Shown here piece after piece: positions 1-12,130 of a stretch of DNA of 64,000 nt. Where the stretch lies: positions 6,901,501-6,965,500 of the forward strand of contig NC_083701.1 in NCBI RefSeq assembly GCF_033118175.1. Direction: 5' to 3'. Made by a program: the position numbers and the translations under genes. Below the pieces are notes generated by a model. That model did no database searches. It was not told the DNA's origin and saw nothing but the letters and a program-made list of their open reading frames with translations. Numbering within the stretch: the stretch's first letter is position 1; the number at the start of each line of letters is the position of its first letter. This stretch comes from Dama dama. Taxonomy: Eukaryota; Chordata; Mammalia; Artiodactyla; Cervidae.

Positions 1-394
1 TCAAGATGTGTTGTTGATAAACACAAGTGGAGCAATACATACAATGTGATATGATATATACACACATTCATACAATAAACATTTCATATTTTTGCAAAGC
101 ACATTAATTAATCATTAATTAAAGGTCTGAAAGGGTATGCACCAACCCCAAGAAGAAAAAAATGTCTTCAGAGAGGATTTTAACTCACAATAGATTTTTG
201 CTATTAACTCTGATTCTCCCTCCTCCCTAAGTCAATGCCTTGTACTTTTAGGTTTCTCTTACTAATGGGCAGGGTATTTGTATCAATACTTGCTACTTGG
301 TGCTGGTTGAGCCACGCTTGCTTTGGTGGAGAAAACTGTACCAAGTCTGAATTCAAACCTTAAGACACCTTCCATGTTTCTGCTTCCCCTCTTG
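1..394. other. AT-rich unique DNA, no gene seen
   Basis: No recognised repeat or exon. A small TTAATTAAT-rich patch lies near 104-122. Short open frames on both strands lack domain character and run into the LTR-like sequence that follows. Confidence 0.5.
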
Positions 395-652
395 CCTTCT
401 GCCATTACACAGAGAAGAACATTTCTGGGACAGCCCACCGGTCACAGACGAGGGATGAGAGGAACATGGGTCATTGCTGCTCCAATCAGCCTTCAGACAT
501 TCAGAGAGAAGCAGAGCAGAAGCCAGATGAAGCCAGCTGGACCCAGCAACCTGCACAAGCAGGGGTGACAATGAGACAGCTGTTTCAGGCCACTGAGCTA
601 TGGGCTGGCTTGTTATACAGCGTTATTGTGGTCATAGCTGACTGATACATAG
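395..652 (+). mobile_element. MLT1-like (ERVL-MaLR) LTR fragment
   Basis: The right part reads as the characteristic 3' end of MaLR LTRs: a 'ttcaggccactgagctatgg' stretch, then a 'ggcttgttatacagc' stretch, ending in 'tgactgatacat'. The 5' part is diverged and its boundary is approximate. An old mammalian LTR with no internal retroviral sequence seen. Family assignment is from remembered consensus features. Confidence 0.55.
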
Positions 653-1358
653 CCTAATTTCTGGAGTTTATTTTTCTAGAGAAGGAGAATAAAACAAAGC
701 ATACTAATATCATGCAGAACATTAAATATTAAAGAAGAAAGTCAGCTAACATTTGTCTAGTTGCTGTTTATTCTTTTATCAGATGTGCAAATGGCAGGCT
801 GCCTTTTAAAAACTGAAGATAGACAGGACATATTGCAGAATCAAATGTGTACAAAAATTTGGGTATGTAGATATACATATCTATACTTTATCTGTGAGCA
901 CAAGTAATATGTGACCATGTACAAACCATTTCTCACTATTGGCGCTTCTTTTCTCTTCAGGAAAATGGAGATGAAGGACTGAGATTAGTAATCTACATTC
1001 TCTCAGAGGGCACACGTGCTAAGACACTGTACCTTCCCAAAGCTTGACTGCGACTTTTTATTTTTCAGCCCACAGAATGGCAATTTCCTGCTTAAAGCAA
1101 AACAAAAAATCTTTGACATAACTGTCTTGCTTTTTACCTTCCCTAAAGGCAATTGTATTGTCAATTTTTTCATGAAAGAGAATTACAAACATCTCACATT
1201 TAGTCTTCATTACCATATTAGAAAAAGAAACTAAGAATTTTATATTTATCAATTTGAAAGTATTTACCAGAGTACAGAAAAGACTATTTTTACATAGATT
1301 AGCAGCAGTGTGACACAGTTAGTGCCAGGCCTAGGTCTGAAATTAGAGAGTGCCTCCT
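653..1358. other. Unique AT-rich DNA, nothing recognised
   Basis: No exon-like frame, RNA gene or clear repeat. Two overlapping short frames on opposite strands near 1016-1252 are low-complexity and look like chance. Confidence 0.5.
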
Positions 1359-1577
1359 GGGTTTCCCTGGTGGCTCAGAGGTTAAAAAGCCTCTGCCTGC
1401 AGTGTGGGAGACCCAGGTTTGATCCCTGTGTTGGGAAGATCCCCTGGAGAAAGAAATGGCAACCCACCCCAGTATTCTTGCCTGGAGAATCCCATGAATG
1501 GAGGAGCCTGGTGGGCTACAGTCCATGGGGTTGCAAAGAGTCAGACACGACTGAGCGACTTCACTTTCACTTTCACT
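1359..1577 (+). mobile_element. Bov-tA SINE
   Basis: Complete ruminant tRNA-derived SINE. The head carries an A-box-like 'tggctcagaggtt' and a B-box-like 'ggtttgatccc'. The Bov-A body follows ('ggcaacccaccccagtattc'), then the 3' end 'agacacgactgagcgact' and a (cttt)-type tail. Open frames here on both strands belong to the SINE, not to a gene. Confidence 0.92.
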
Positions 1578-1596
1578 AACTAGTATGGGCCTTTGA

Positions 1597-1712
1597 AAAT
1601 CTGCTCAACTTCTCTGAGACCTTGTGGCTAGCTTGTAAAATAAAAAAATAATAATAACATACACTTCAATGACTTCAAATGCTTCATTTAAGAGCATTAG
1701 ATGAAATAAATA
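1597..1712 (+). mobile_element. MIR fragment
   Basis: Diverged match to the MIR core and 3' side: 'tcaacttctctgagacctt', a 'ttgtaaaat' stretch, then a 'gatgaaataaatacaagtt' run. It lies just right of the Bov-tA, so the younger SINE may have landed in or beside it. Confidence 0.5.
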
Positions 1713-2021
1713 CAAGTTAAGAATTTAGGAGACAGCTAGGGTATAAAAGCAGAAAGTCAATGGCTCTATTGTCCAACACTCCCTACAGTTGAGCCTATGG
1801 GGTGAATTTTATTAAACATGCTTTATAGATAAAAATTCTAAAGTTCAAAAACAAATGTAAAAATTTGTCAAAATTAATCTGCTATGGTCAAGTCCATGGT
1901 TAAATGTCTCAAGGATTGCACATCCAGTCAAGTAACAAGTAGAAAGCCTTCCCTCATGCCATAAATAATGGAAATAACTAGACCAAATAAGCACGAAGAA
2001 AAAAAAAATACTGTTGTCTGA
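1713..2021. other. Unique DNA, nothing recognised
   Basis: AT-rich, no exon-like frame and no recognised repeat. Confidence 0.45.
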
Positions 2022-2260
2022 CATGCATGCTCAGTCGCTTCAGTCATGTCTGGCTCTTTGAAACCCCATGGACCATAGCCAGTCAGGCTTCTCTGTCCAT
2101 AGCCTCTGTCCAGGCTTTTTTGTCTCCAGGCAAGAATAGTGGAGTGGGTTGCCATGGCATCCTCCAGGGGTTTTTCCTGAATCAGGAATTGAACCCATGT
2201 CTCCTGCATCTCCTGCATTGCAGATGGATTTTTTGCCCACTGGGCCACCTGGGAAGCCTA
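2022..2260 (-). mobile_element. Bov-tA SINE
   Basis: Reverse-oriented copy: 'tcagtcgcttcagtcatgtc' at the left (3' end of the SINE), body complement 'agtggagtgggttgccatgg', and tRNA-like head complement ending 'gccacctgggaagcc'. Contains a short extra segment near 2095-2125 compared with other copies. The 175-residue minus-strand frame starting at 2567 runs into it and is not a credible gene. Confidence 0.88.
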
Positions 2261-2640
2261 TTTTCTTACATGGGAAAACTAAATTTTTGTGAATTAGATC
2301 ATAGATCATGGCAAGCCCATGATCCCTAGGAGGAAATATAAGCCATGAGATGAAGTCATCTTCCTGCCCAGAGGCAGGGAATATTTGGAATGCAGAGCAA
2401 ACAGGGTACAAGTTCTCACTGAGATGAACCAGAGATGGGAACTCAGGGAGGCCAAGGAAGCGGGTGTTTGTGGGGCAGAAGCATAGATTAGAAGTGGTGT
2501 TGAGAAAGACTTCCGGAAATATACACACATATTCCTTGTGATGTTGCCTGAATACTAAGCTGGTCATAGACAGAGTGAGACTCCTTCAAATTTGAGCAAA
2601 AGTCATATGCTAAGGAGCTTAAGTTGAACTCCAGAAAGCC
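2261..2640. other. Unique DNA between repeats
   Basis: No recognised repeat. Minus-strand frames (2306-2567) have no recognisable domain. Confidence 0.45.
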
Positions 2641-2860
2641 ACATATTAAGGATAAAGTGGACTTAGATTAAGGCTGCTCTAAGAGGGAAAAGAAAGAACT
2701 TAAAAAGAAGCCTTAAAAATTAAGAAATTCTGTGAGTGGCTTAACTAAATTCCAAAACTGGACTCAACACTCTATAAAAAGACAACTAATATTGACATTC
2801 AAAATCAAAATATTCACATGTAAAATAGCTAGAAGTGAAAAGGAAAAAAAGAAAAGGAAA

Positions 2861-3037
2861 GTGAAATTCACTATCGTGTCCGACTCTTTGCGACCCCATG
2901 GACTATAGAGTCTGTGGAATTCTCCAGGCCAGAATACTGGAGTGGGTAGCCTTTCCCTTCTCCAGGAGATCTTCCCAACCCAGGGATCAAACCCAGGTCT
3001 ACTCTTTGCAGGCAGATTCTTTACCAGCTGAGCCAGA
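2861..3037 (-). mobile_element. Bov-tA SINE, slightly deleted
   Basis: Minus orientation, with an A-rich/GAAA tail at the left (2841-2862), 'cgtgtccgactctttgcgac', and head complement ending 'ttaccagctgagcc'. The usual 'gcctgccaggctcctctgtc' stretch is partly missing near 2905-2915. Confidence 0.88.
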
Positions 3038-3116
3038 CACAAAAATAATTTAATAAATATGGATTTGGAAGTGACAGAGATGATGGAATTAGCAAATAAA
3101 GTCTATTTAAAAACAA

Positions 3117-3351
3117 TACAAATGCTTTAAAGTGTGTTAGTCACTCATTCGTGTCCCACTCTTTGCGACCCCATGGACTGTAGCCTGCCAGGCTCTTCTG
3201 TCCATGGAATTCTCTAAGCAATAATGCTAGAGTGGGTTGCCACACTCTTCTTCAGGGGATCTTTGCAACCCAGGGATCGAACCCAGTTCTCCTGCATTGC
3301 AGGCAGATTATTTACCATTTGAGCTAGCCAGGAAGACCCTACAAATGCTTT
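3117..3351 (-). mobile_element. Bov-tA SINE with perfect 12-bp target duplication
   Basis: The SINE occupies about 3129-3339 in reverse orientation. It is flanked by identical 12-bp copies of 'tacaaatgcttt' (3117-3128 and 3340-3351), showing an L1-type retrotransposition into the older L1 sequence. The B-box complement 'gggatcgaaccc' is intact. Confidence 0.94.
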
Positions 3352-3984
3352 GGGTGTATTTAAAGGAAAATGTGAACACAACGAACAGATAAAAGGAAAA
3401 TGTGAAAAAGAATAAATTGAACTTCTCAAGTTGAAAACACATTGTACCGTTAGAAATGAAAAATCTTAACAGATGATATTAATAATAGAGTAGGTAATAG
3501 CAAGAACCAGGAAACCTGAAGACCTAGGAAAAGAAAGTATATAAGCTGAAAGACAAGGAGGAAAGATAAATTTAAAAGAAATGGAAAGAATCACTGATCT
3601 TTGGAAATATATTGTGTAGTAATTGAAATTTTTAGATGAATCTGATATATCACGTACAAAAGAATATAGCAAAAGTGTTGCTGACTTCTCATCAGGAACA
3701 ATGAAATTCAGAAGACCAAAATGCTAAATAAAATAACAAATGAGCTAAGAAATAATAATATTATAATGTTAGAAATGATAGTGAACCTAGTTAGTTTCAA
3801 ACATGATGAAAACGTAATTTCAAACAAAGAAAGGCTCTGAGAATTTATCATCATGTAACATGTACTACAGAAGATATTAAAGGAATTTCTTCAGGCAGAA
3901 GTGATACCAAATGGAACTCAGGTCTACATAAATGAATGAAGAATGCTGTAAATAGGGTAATAGGTGGTAACTAGATCATGGTGA

Positions 3985-4085
3985 TCATTTTGTAATATAA
4001 AGAAATATCAAATCAGTATGTTGTGCACCTGGAAATAACATAGTGTGTGGATCAATTATACTTCAAAAAATTAAAAAAATAAATA
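3985..4085 (+). mobile_element. Short L1 3' end
   Basis: Contains the artiodactyl L1 terminal pattern 'ttgtgcacctggaaataaca' and 'caattatacttcaaaaaatt', followed by an A-rich tail. Only the last hundred bases are present, a heavily 5'-truncated insertion inside the older L1 region. Confidence 0.6.
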
Positions 4086-4470
4086 GAAATATAATGCAAG
4101 AAAACTTTAAAAAATCATAAATAGCAAGCATGTAGATCAATATAAACCACTTTTCCTCATAAGTTTTTAAATCAGCTGTTTAAAGCAAAAATAATGATAT
4201 GTTTAGAGAGGTATTACCTATGTAGAAGTGAATACTTGTAATAGTAAAAAATATAAAAAGGGGAAAAGGAATTTTGTCACATTTCATATATAAAATATAA
4301 TTTTATTATTTGAAGGTAGACTTGAAGATTTAAACATGTGTATTAAAGCTCAAGAGAATAATTAAATGATTAAAAAATGGATACATACCTATTAAGTGAG
4401 GAAAGGCCATAACATAAAATACAATATTAAAAAATGTACTGCCAAAAAGTTTTTGGAAATGATTAAAATG

Positions 4471-6907
4471 GGAATCAAGGTGGGCCTTCTTATGGGAAAA
4501 CTGGGAGATTTGAATATGGATTAGACATTAAGAGATATACACAGATTTTATTATTTTTTTCAGGGGTTACAAGAGTAATGGGTTACCTAGAATATCACTC
4601 TTATCTCTGGAAAAGGTATGGTTAAACACTGAAGGCTAAAATACCATGATACTTGGAACTAATTTTCAAATGATTCAGCAAAATGTGTGCAAGTGTGTGT
4701 GTTTCCACATGAGTAACAGTTCAATTCATTGTCAACATGTATTTTCAACTTCTTTTATTTTTTTGTATGTTTGAGAAATTTTGCAATAGCTAGTAAAAAT
4801 CATGAAAACTGATTTTATATAATGAAGCTACATTTTCATGGGACACTAAAATGTGTAACATAGAAGCTTCATTAAGTAACTTTAGGGTCTACAGAACTCA
4901 TCCTCTCTATCTAGAGCTAGGGAACAAAGACAGCTCTCGACCAGCCACCTGGCATATTATGTTTTCTCTGACTTTCATCATCCCTGTGAAGGATCCCTTG
5001 TTCCATAATATTACCCATTTCAAGACAGAACAGTAGAGCATGAAACCAACGAGAAGCTCCTCGAAACCTGGGGCCCCATGTGATGACCCAGGCCGCAAGC
5101 CCATGGCCATGGCCCTGGGACAGTCTTGTCTTATCAGGAATCCTCCCACACATGAGCTAATATGTTTCAAGCTGACTTAAATGCTTAGTTAAAATGCCAC
5201 TAGAAGACCGTACAGTCCTCCTTACGGGAGAACATCCTGTATTATTTTCTCTTTCTTGCAACATACCTAGCATTATGCTTTATACTTTGTAAGCCCTTAA
5301 AGAGAGGGAGATGGAGTGGTTAGTGAATTTACAAGGAGAAGATGTAGTCAAGAGCCATGACTTAGATTTGTTTCTGATTGAATCTCTTAAACTCCCATAT
5401 GCTCATATTCTTGAGTCATAAAAATGAATAAAATCCCTATCTAATAGAGATCTTGCATGAGAAAATATGAGATAATTTAGCTGTATTGTCTCACTGGTAA
5501 AACACTTTACAACTCTTAGTGCTTGGATGAATGGTTTGATTGACACATGTAATGTATGTCTACACTGTATGGAATAAGGAGTGGGGAGTGTAGCAGACTG
5601 TGACTTTCCTGTGATGGTGCCCACAGCCAAGTCCATACCACATGTCCTGTGATTCTTTTCCATCAAGGCCAGCAGAAAATCATAGCCAAACCCAATCTGA
5701 AAGTGAGCATAGCCACAGCGAGGTCTGCACACTGTGCTGAGTGCCAAAGTCTCACCATTATATTGATGCCATACACAATGTAGTTCATATAGCAACAACA
5801 GTAACAGTATCATCACAGCTTTTATGAATGAGTTGTGAACAGTAACCTATTAAGCACTGGATCCTATTGCTCATCATCTCAGAGAATCAAACTCTCCTTT
5901 TGCTTTCATTTTTTCTTTCATTCTTTGAATTTCTCATAAAACAACTTAATTCAACAGAATTAAAATATATTTCTGGCTTTCTCTTATTAGGGCTTGTGCT
6001 ATCCTGTTGGTCTTTTAGGAGCTGAAGTTCCTGGGTCTTATCCATGATTTCACTAGTTAATGACTTGTTAGAATTCTTGTTAATGTCAGACCTAATCTAG
6101 CTCAGTAGTTTTATAGTGCAGATGGTGATTATGGTGGCATTTTCTATGTTACAAAACTTAAGCACATTATTTTACACTTTTAGAAGTATCATTTTAAAAT
6201 TAGAGGTCACTTTACCCATTATGGTCTTAATGTATAAAGAGTACTCTCAGTATGGTACACTGGCAATTTTTTTTTCAATGTATTCAGGAGAGAAGATCAC
6301 ATTTTCGAAATGCAGAGTCTAACTTCCATAGAGAATTATTCAGAGACAAATGTTTTCTTTCATTCATGTATGCATCCAGTCCACTCAATCATTTATTCTT
6401 GGTTCGTTCAACAAAGGTCTATAGACTGTATTTCCAGCACTGTTTTAGGTGTTATTCAGACAAACAAGATGAAAATACTAGAATTTTTTCTATAAATGAT
6501 TTCACAGTCTAGCACAATGTGATCTGAGTTCTAATTAAGCCTTTCACAAATGCACAAAAATCCAGAAGGAGGGATGCCTAGGTCTACTTGAAGGCAATAG
6601 GACCTCAAACTTGAAGAATGAAGTTTAGAGAAGGCAGAGACTCAAGGATGTTCATTCTAGGCAGAAGGCAGCATGAGAAAAGATATTCTTAACTTGTATC
6701 AATTAGGTCTGCATAGTGCTTTAAAAAAAAAAAAGCCATCTCATAAAGTAATGGACATCCTTTGTGTAGAGATCTTTAAACAATAAATCCAGCTACCCAG
6801 TAGACATACTGTAAAAGATAATGTGTTGGTCTATATGTCTCCACAATCACCTTAAATCCTGAGATTTTAGATAGAGTTGTAGTGGCATGCAATTATTCCA
6901 AATAATT
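4471..6907. other. Mostly unique DNA with old repeat remnants
   Basis: 4471-4820 looks like the tail of an old repeat ('tttcaaatgattcagcaaaa', '(tg)n', 'tttgagaaattttgcaatag') of unresolved family. 6365-6500 resembles a common old mammalian repeat ('actcaatcatttattcttgg', 'agcactgttttaggtg'). The rest is unique. The 137-residue minus-strand frame at 5403-5816 begins with a leucine-rich stretch but has no recognisable domain. Confidence 0.4.
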
Positions 6908-6920
6908 ACTGGGAACAAAG

Positions 6921-7123
6921 TGAAAGTTGCTCAGTCATGTCTGACTCTTTGCAACCCCATGGACTGTAGCCCACCAGGCTCCTCTGTTCATAGTATTCTC
7001 TAGGCAAGAATACTGGAGTGGATAGCCACTCCCTTCTCCAGGATCTTCCCAACCTGGGGCTTGAACCTAGGTTTCCCACATTGTAGGCAGACTCTTTATG
7101 GTCTGAGCTACCAGGGAAGTTCC
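6921..7123 (-). mobile_element. Bov-tA SINE with perfect 13-bp target duplication
   Basis: Reverse copy bracketed by identical 'actgggaacaaag' at 6908-6920 and 7124-7136. The head complement reads 'gagctaccagggaagttc'. The 88-residue minus frame at 6906-7172 is SINE sequence. Confidence 0.95.
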
Positions 7124-7136
7124 ACTGGGAACAAAG

Positions 7137-8401
7137 GGAAGGAATGAAGTTTTTTAAAAAAGACTTTTTCATTTTTATTTGTTTATTATTAATTTCTGTG
7201 ACTGCAGTTTTCTAATTTTCATTTTCCCTTTGTTCTTCTTTAAAAATGACATGCTGTGCCCACTCATCTAGTAGATTCAGTTATCTATTTTTTAAACTTA
7301 TGAATATTTTAAATAAAACTGTCATGTAGTTCAGACAATATCATCTGAATTTTATGGAGGATAATTTCATTCATTTCTGAATTGGCTAATTTACTGTCAT
7401 GGAGGCTAAAGTTCAACAAAAGAAAAGAGGCGTTTAATTTGGGAAGAAGGAGAGACTTTGGGTTGGAAGGTGGGGTGTGCATGCTTAATAACAAGTCCTT
7501 GAAAGACTATTGCCACTAGCTACAACTTCAGGAGCACTGACGCCAAACACCTCCATTACAATATATCATTTTTTTTCCTATACTCAGTGAGCAATAAACC
7601 ACCCTGACCCAAATAAGAATATGCAAAGGATAGAGAGGTTAAGTAACTCCGACAAGTGCATGCAGTGGAAAAGTTTAGGTTTGAACTCAAATACATTCTT
7701 CCAAGTTACAGAGTCTTCATCACTAAGCTGTCTGCTAATGAGTAAAACTTGAACCAACAGGAGTTTTCAGAAGCTGTCTTTGCTGGCCCTAAGGAATATG
7801 AGAAAAGAGAAGTTATCTATTTTAATGAACATTACTGGATTTTATTTAGCAAAAGCATTTCATTTTGAAAACACACAGGTTTTGGAGCAACTGTTACTGA
7901 TTCTTTCCGATTCTGGAAATGAAATTTCATATAATGACATATACTGAGAGTTATCAGGGTACTAAATAAAATTATATTTAATTAGAAGAATTAATCTAAA
8001 CTAGAACAAATTCACCAAATTAGAAAAATTCTAAAAACCTAAATGTGTTTTTCAAATACTTATGATGACAAAATATGGCTTGGAACTTTTGAATGATTGC
8101 TTGGCCAAACAAAATGGAGAATGCAAAGCTGGACTCACCTGTGGGTGACAACAAATACCCAGTGGACGCACAGGAAAAGTATTGTGACTCCTTTCTGCGT
8201 GGGGCACGCCATAGCATTAGTAACTGAGTTGTTGCTGGTAAACTGTTGAAATCACTCTCAGAAGAGAAATACAAACAGATAGCAACTTAGCTGCAGGGAC
8301 CTGAGTGGGCACAGACATTCCTGACACTTCTGGTTCACCGGAAGCCTCAGTTTCTTAATATTTAAAATATATGCCATAAATGGAAAGGAAGTTTAAAAGA
8401 G
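7137..8401. other. Unique AT-rich DNA
   Basis: Apart from a MIR fragment (7630-7735) and a MIR-like 'gcctcagtttcttaata' near 8345, nothing is recognised. The 84-residue minus frame at 8020-8274 has no identifiable domain. Confidence 0.45.
7630..7735 (-). mobile_element. MIR fragment
   Basis: Reverse MIR core: 'gagaggttaagtaactccga', then 'ggtttgaactcaaa', in the expected order and spacing for the tRNA-related head and core. Confidence 0.6.
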
Positions 8402-8510
8402 AGGGGATATATATGTGTATATATGACTGATTCATTTTGCTGTACAATAGAAACTAACAACATTGTAAAGCAACTATTCTCCAATACAAATTGATTTTAA
8501 AAATAAAAAG
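8402..8510 (+). mobile_element. L1 3' end
   Basis: 'tgattcattttgctgtacaa', 'aaactaacaacattgtaaag' and 'caactattctccaatacaaa', followed by an A-rich tail, is the standard terminus of artiodactyl L1 elements. Strongly 5'-truncated. Confidence 0.75.
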
Positions 8511-8533
8511 CTTCCCCAGTGAACTTAACAGGT

Positions 8534-8565
8534 AAAAATAAATAAATGAATGAATAAAATAAAGT
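8534..8565. repeat. (AAAT/AATG)n low-complexity tract
   Basis: Runs of AAAT and AATG units shortly right of the L1 tail. Confidence 0.6.
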
Positions 8566-9525
8566 AAATGCCATGAGACATGTGGCTGTATGATGCTCCT
8601 TCGAGCTCAAACATACATATTAGGAGTGTAGGATTTCATGTATGTGTTAAAATGTATTTCAGTGGTTTCCAAGAAAGATCATGTATGGTGGTCATTAAAT
8701 TACTAAAAGGGATCCTGGAACTATTTTCAATAATTTAAACAACAAAATGTAACAGCATATTTAATCTTAAAACAAACAAACAAACAAAAAAACTCCCTAA
8801 GTGAAATACCAAGTTATTTCATCTTGGCTGCAATTATCACAACTTGGTGTGGTAACATCAGTTCTCCCCTCTGACCAAGAAATCTGGTAAATAGCATGTA
8901 TGTCTGATTAACACTAAAAATATAGAATTAAAACATCATAAACTATTTAAAAGTGTTTAGTTTTTTTATTGGGTGTATTTGCTTTTAATAAATGGAGAAC
9001 TCGGTTCTGGTATATGTAGAGTGAGCCTGCTTCTGTTACTGTACATTTCTTCTAGAAAATTATTTTATATTTTAAAAGTCATACCTGTATTTGCTCCAGC
9101 ATTCTATCCCTGAGGACCTATGAATAGAAAATATATGAAAAGGAAAGCTACATACATGGGAATGCCCACTTTCTCTGGAACACTATATATGAAGGAGAAC
9201 ATAAGTGACCAAGTGGGGACTGGTTAAACCAATTCTGTGTAAGCATTCCTTGCAATATTGTGCAGGAACTGCAAATGCTAATTAGAAGTAGCATATAGAA
9301 ACCTAGAAAATATTTTTTATATAATGTTTAAAATTAAAAAGTAGATAAAATTACATATGCATTGCTTATAACTATGCAAAATACACAGAGGATAGACTGG
9401 AAGGGAAAATAAAACATAAAATAATTTTTAAAAATAAGTGTAGATTCAAAAATATGCACATAAAGTGTACATATTCATAAAGAACAGCTGGAGTGGAAAA
9501 TTCAGATCTGGAACTAATTTTTTAT
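8566..9525. other. Unique AT-rich DNA, nothing recognised
   Basis: No exon-like frame. The only low-complexity piece is a run of AAAC units near 8770-8790. Confidence 0.45.
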
Positions 9526-9583
9526 GGCGTGGATCCATGAGGTCACAAAGAGTTGGACATGACTGAGTGACTAACACACACAC
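9526..9583 (+). mobile_element. BovB/Bov-A 3' terminal fragment
   Basis: Matches only the last part of BovB/Bov-A: 'tccatgaggtcacaaagagt', 'tggacatgactgagtgacta', then a (ac)n tail. About 58 bp, most likely an extremely 5'-truncated insertion. Confidence 0.7.
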
Positions 9584-11842
9584 ATTAGTAGTAGTATTGT
9601 CTCTTTTGAATTAGTATGAAGATCAGTGTGGTTGTTTTTTAAATCAATGTGGATATTATTTATCAGTGTATGTATTTCTCTTACTGTTTTCAAATGTTTG
9701 TGATGCCTTTATATTAGTTTTATAAGTAAAATATGAAAGTAAAATTGGAAATTTTTCATTTGCATAATATATTTTGGTTAGTAAAAGATTGCAAAATATG
9801 GGGACGGTTTGAAGGATTATTGCATAATGTATGATGTAGGGAAAAATGGACAAAGTGTTTATATTTTCTGCGTCCTGGGACTTCTATTATTGACTTTGTA
9901 TTTGGCAAGAAGTTTTTGCCTCCAGATTCCCACACCGTGTCTGGCTCAGAGATAAGGCTCAATATTCGCTAAATGAGCAGTATCAGCTTCTGCTACTAAA
10001 ACCCTCACTGTTCGAAATTCAAATTACAGGGGTAGGACATGCCTGGACTCACAGAGGGGGTCTCAGTGGACATGCAAGAATGAAGTTCAGGTTTCCCACA
10101 TTATTTCTCAGTGATTTATTCATTGCACTAAACCCATACCTTCCACAGAGATCGTTTTCCCTGTAGTGACATTATCATCAGGAAATTTTCATCTGTTCTG
10201 GAAAAAGCCCTTCATTAAAATTTAATACTCTCCTCCAGGTGAGAATACTTGGCACTTCAAACCTCATGATGGTTTCTAGCTACAAGAGATGAGCCGCCCT
10301 TTCAAATTATGCCAACAAACTTGACTTTATGTGTATCAAAGTTTATTACCAACTCCTAAACTAATAGTAGTCATCAGGAGTCCAGTTCTTTCAATAGGAA
10401 TCTGGGATTCTAAGTTCCTGTATAATGGGGCACAGGATAAAAAAAAAAAACAAGTCACCCTTCAAGTCTGGTCATCTCACTTAGAGGGGATGAGAAAACT
10501 CAGCTATCATACCCTTTCTGTAGAAATAGATGTTCTTTTATATCATAACCCCAAAGGTCATACATAGTTCATTGCCTTTACATCAACTGTCAATTATCTT
10601 CAAATAAATCACAACGAAATTAACAATTTGTGTAAATCATAGAGTTGAATGTCTGAAATAAGACAAATTTTTAAAGTCTCATTTATTAACTTTTTGTAAT
10701 AATACTCATTACAATTGTACAATGCATTGCCATTTACACAATGTCTTCACATGCATGCTTTCATTAAATTCTTCTAATAATCCTATGAAGTACAAATTTT
10801 AAATCTTATTACTTTACAAATGAAAAACCTTCAGGTCTCTAAGATATGTTAGAGAAAATTACAATAGAGTCTCAAGAAAAGAAATTAATTTTAACAGTAA
10901 TTCCTACTATATTTTTAAATGGGATTAGAGATAAATGTCTCTGGTATTTTCCCAATATGTGCCAGGCATTGTGCACTGGGGATTATACCTTAAATAAGAC
11001 ACATATAGATCATGTGTGTCATATATGTGTTCATATATTTTGCAAGTCAACAGGGAGACATTTGGAAAAAAAAAACAGATTAAAATTCTCTAAATTTAAC
11101 TATTTTAAACTGTGATAAAGCAGAAATACAGGGTACTATGGCAGTGAATTTTAAGGGACTGACCTGATTTGGGGTGAACAACAAAGATTTCCTTAACATA
11201 ATTACTGAGGTTTGAAAGATACATGAAAATTTTCCAGGTGACTATGCAGAGCAACATACTGAGAATACATCTTCAGTTGATGGAAATGACAAGTGGAAAG
11301 TTTCTCAGAGAGGAGCATGATGCATGGGAAAAGGGAAATGAAAACAGTACAGCCCAGGGCATAGAGTGATAGGGAGAGTGGGATTGGTTGATGCTGGGGA
11401 GGAAAGCGGGACCCTGATGGAGCTTCCTTTACAGAGCAAGTTAGGATATCGGCTTTTTCCTTAGAGTGACGAGAGATCATTTTGAGCAAGGGATTGCCAT
11501 GATTAAGTTTGCATTTTTTAAGAGCTCACTCTTACTTGTGTAGAAATCAAGAGGAGCAAAAATAAACTCATAAAGACAGGTCTGGAGACCAGGCACAGAG
11601 GAACAGGTCCTTACCATGAGGAAAACATATTTAAAACTAGTGGTCAACCTCACCCTAAACAGTGAGTATTTACTCTGTTGCAAGAAGCCAAGCAAGGATT
11701 CTGACAGGAGTCATCTCACAAGGAGAGATGAAGAACTTCAAACAGGAGAGGAAGCGACTCTTCTAAGATTTTTGGATACTCTGGCTTAGATCCACAAAGA
11801 CGGCTGTTTTCCTTGACTTCCCCCTTTATTTCTGGACACAGA
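9584..11842. other. Unique DNA with one MIR remnant
   Basis: No gene recognised. A MIR lies at about 10712-10835 and a common old-repeat phrase 'gtgccaggcattgtgcactg' near 10959. Minus frames at 11202-11695 carry no domain signature. Confidence 0.45.
10712..10835 (-). mobile_element. MIR fragment
   Basis: Reverse MIR 3' half: 'catgctttcattaaattctt', 'aataatcctatgaagtac', then 'ttactttacaaatgaaaaac'. Diverged but collinear. Confidence 0.55.
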
Positions 11843-11875
11843 AATTAATGTATTAATTATTAATTAATTATTAAT
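11843..11875. repeat. TTAATTA-rich AT tract
   Basis: Overlapping TAATTA and ATTAAT words, near-palindromic, next to the candidate conserved block on its right. Such words match homeodomain cores but are also ordinary AT-rich low complexity. Confidence 0.5.
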
Positions 11876-11889
11876 CCTGCTTTATTTAT

Positions 11890-12130
11890 TATCTGTTTCT
11901 GATGCCTTAACATCTGGCGCCTTGCTGACCTCGGAGAGATTGCCCCTCTCAGGGTCCATCAATTTCTAGAGATGTTACAGGACATGCCTGCGAGGGCACC
12001 ATTCATATGCAAACCAGCCACACCCCAACTGCCTTCTTAATGGGCTCGTACGCTTTGGGCCACGATTCATCTGTGCTAATCACCCAGGGCCAGGCGCCAG
12101 ATAGTAATAACTAGATTCAGCCTCTACTCC
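11890..12130. promoter_or_regulatory. Candidate conserved noncoding block
   Basis: A repeat-free, moderately GC block with several CpGs in an AT-rich, CpG-poor setting. It contains an octamer-like 'atatgcaaa' at 12005-12013. No splice or coding signal is visible. Regulatory function is inference only; conservation could not be tested. Confidence 0.25.

Larger units (their letters stand above)
2641..4470 (+). mobile_element. Old L1 3' region (L1M-type), interrupted
   Basis: A-rich sequence reading like the 3' untranslated region of old mammalian L1s: 'gacttctcatcaggaacaat' near 3683, 'tcttcaggcagaagtgatac' near 3890, and 'ttatttgaaggtagacttga' near 4307. Two Bov-tA SINEs (2861-3037 and 3129-3339) and a short second L1 3' end (about 3985-4085) lie within it, so it predates them. 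Outer limits are approximate. Confidence 0.55.

Noticed and set aside
1299..1579. Opposing frames with Gly/Ser/Pro-rich peptides such as RGSSQ and WVAISFSRGS
   Set aside because: The same peptides recur at many Bov-tA copies in this window. They are translations of the SINE.
5403..5816. 137-residue minus-strand frame starting with a leucine-rich stretch like a signal peptide
   Set aside because: The leucine run comes from a CAACAGTAACAG-type low-complexity stretch. The rest has no secreted-protein features.
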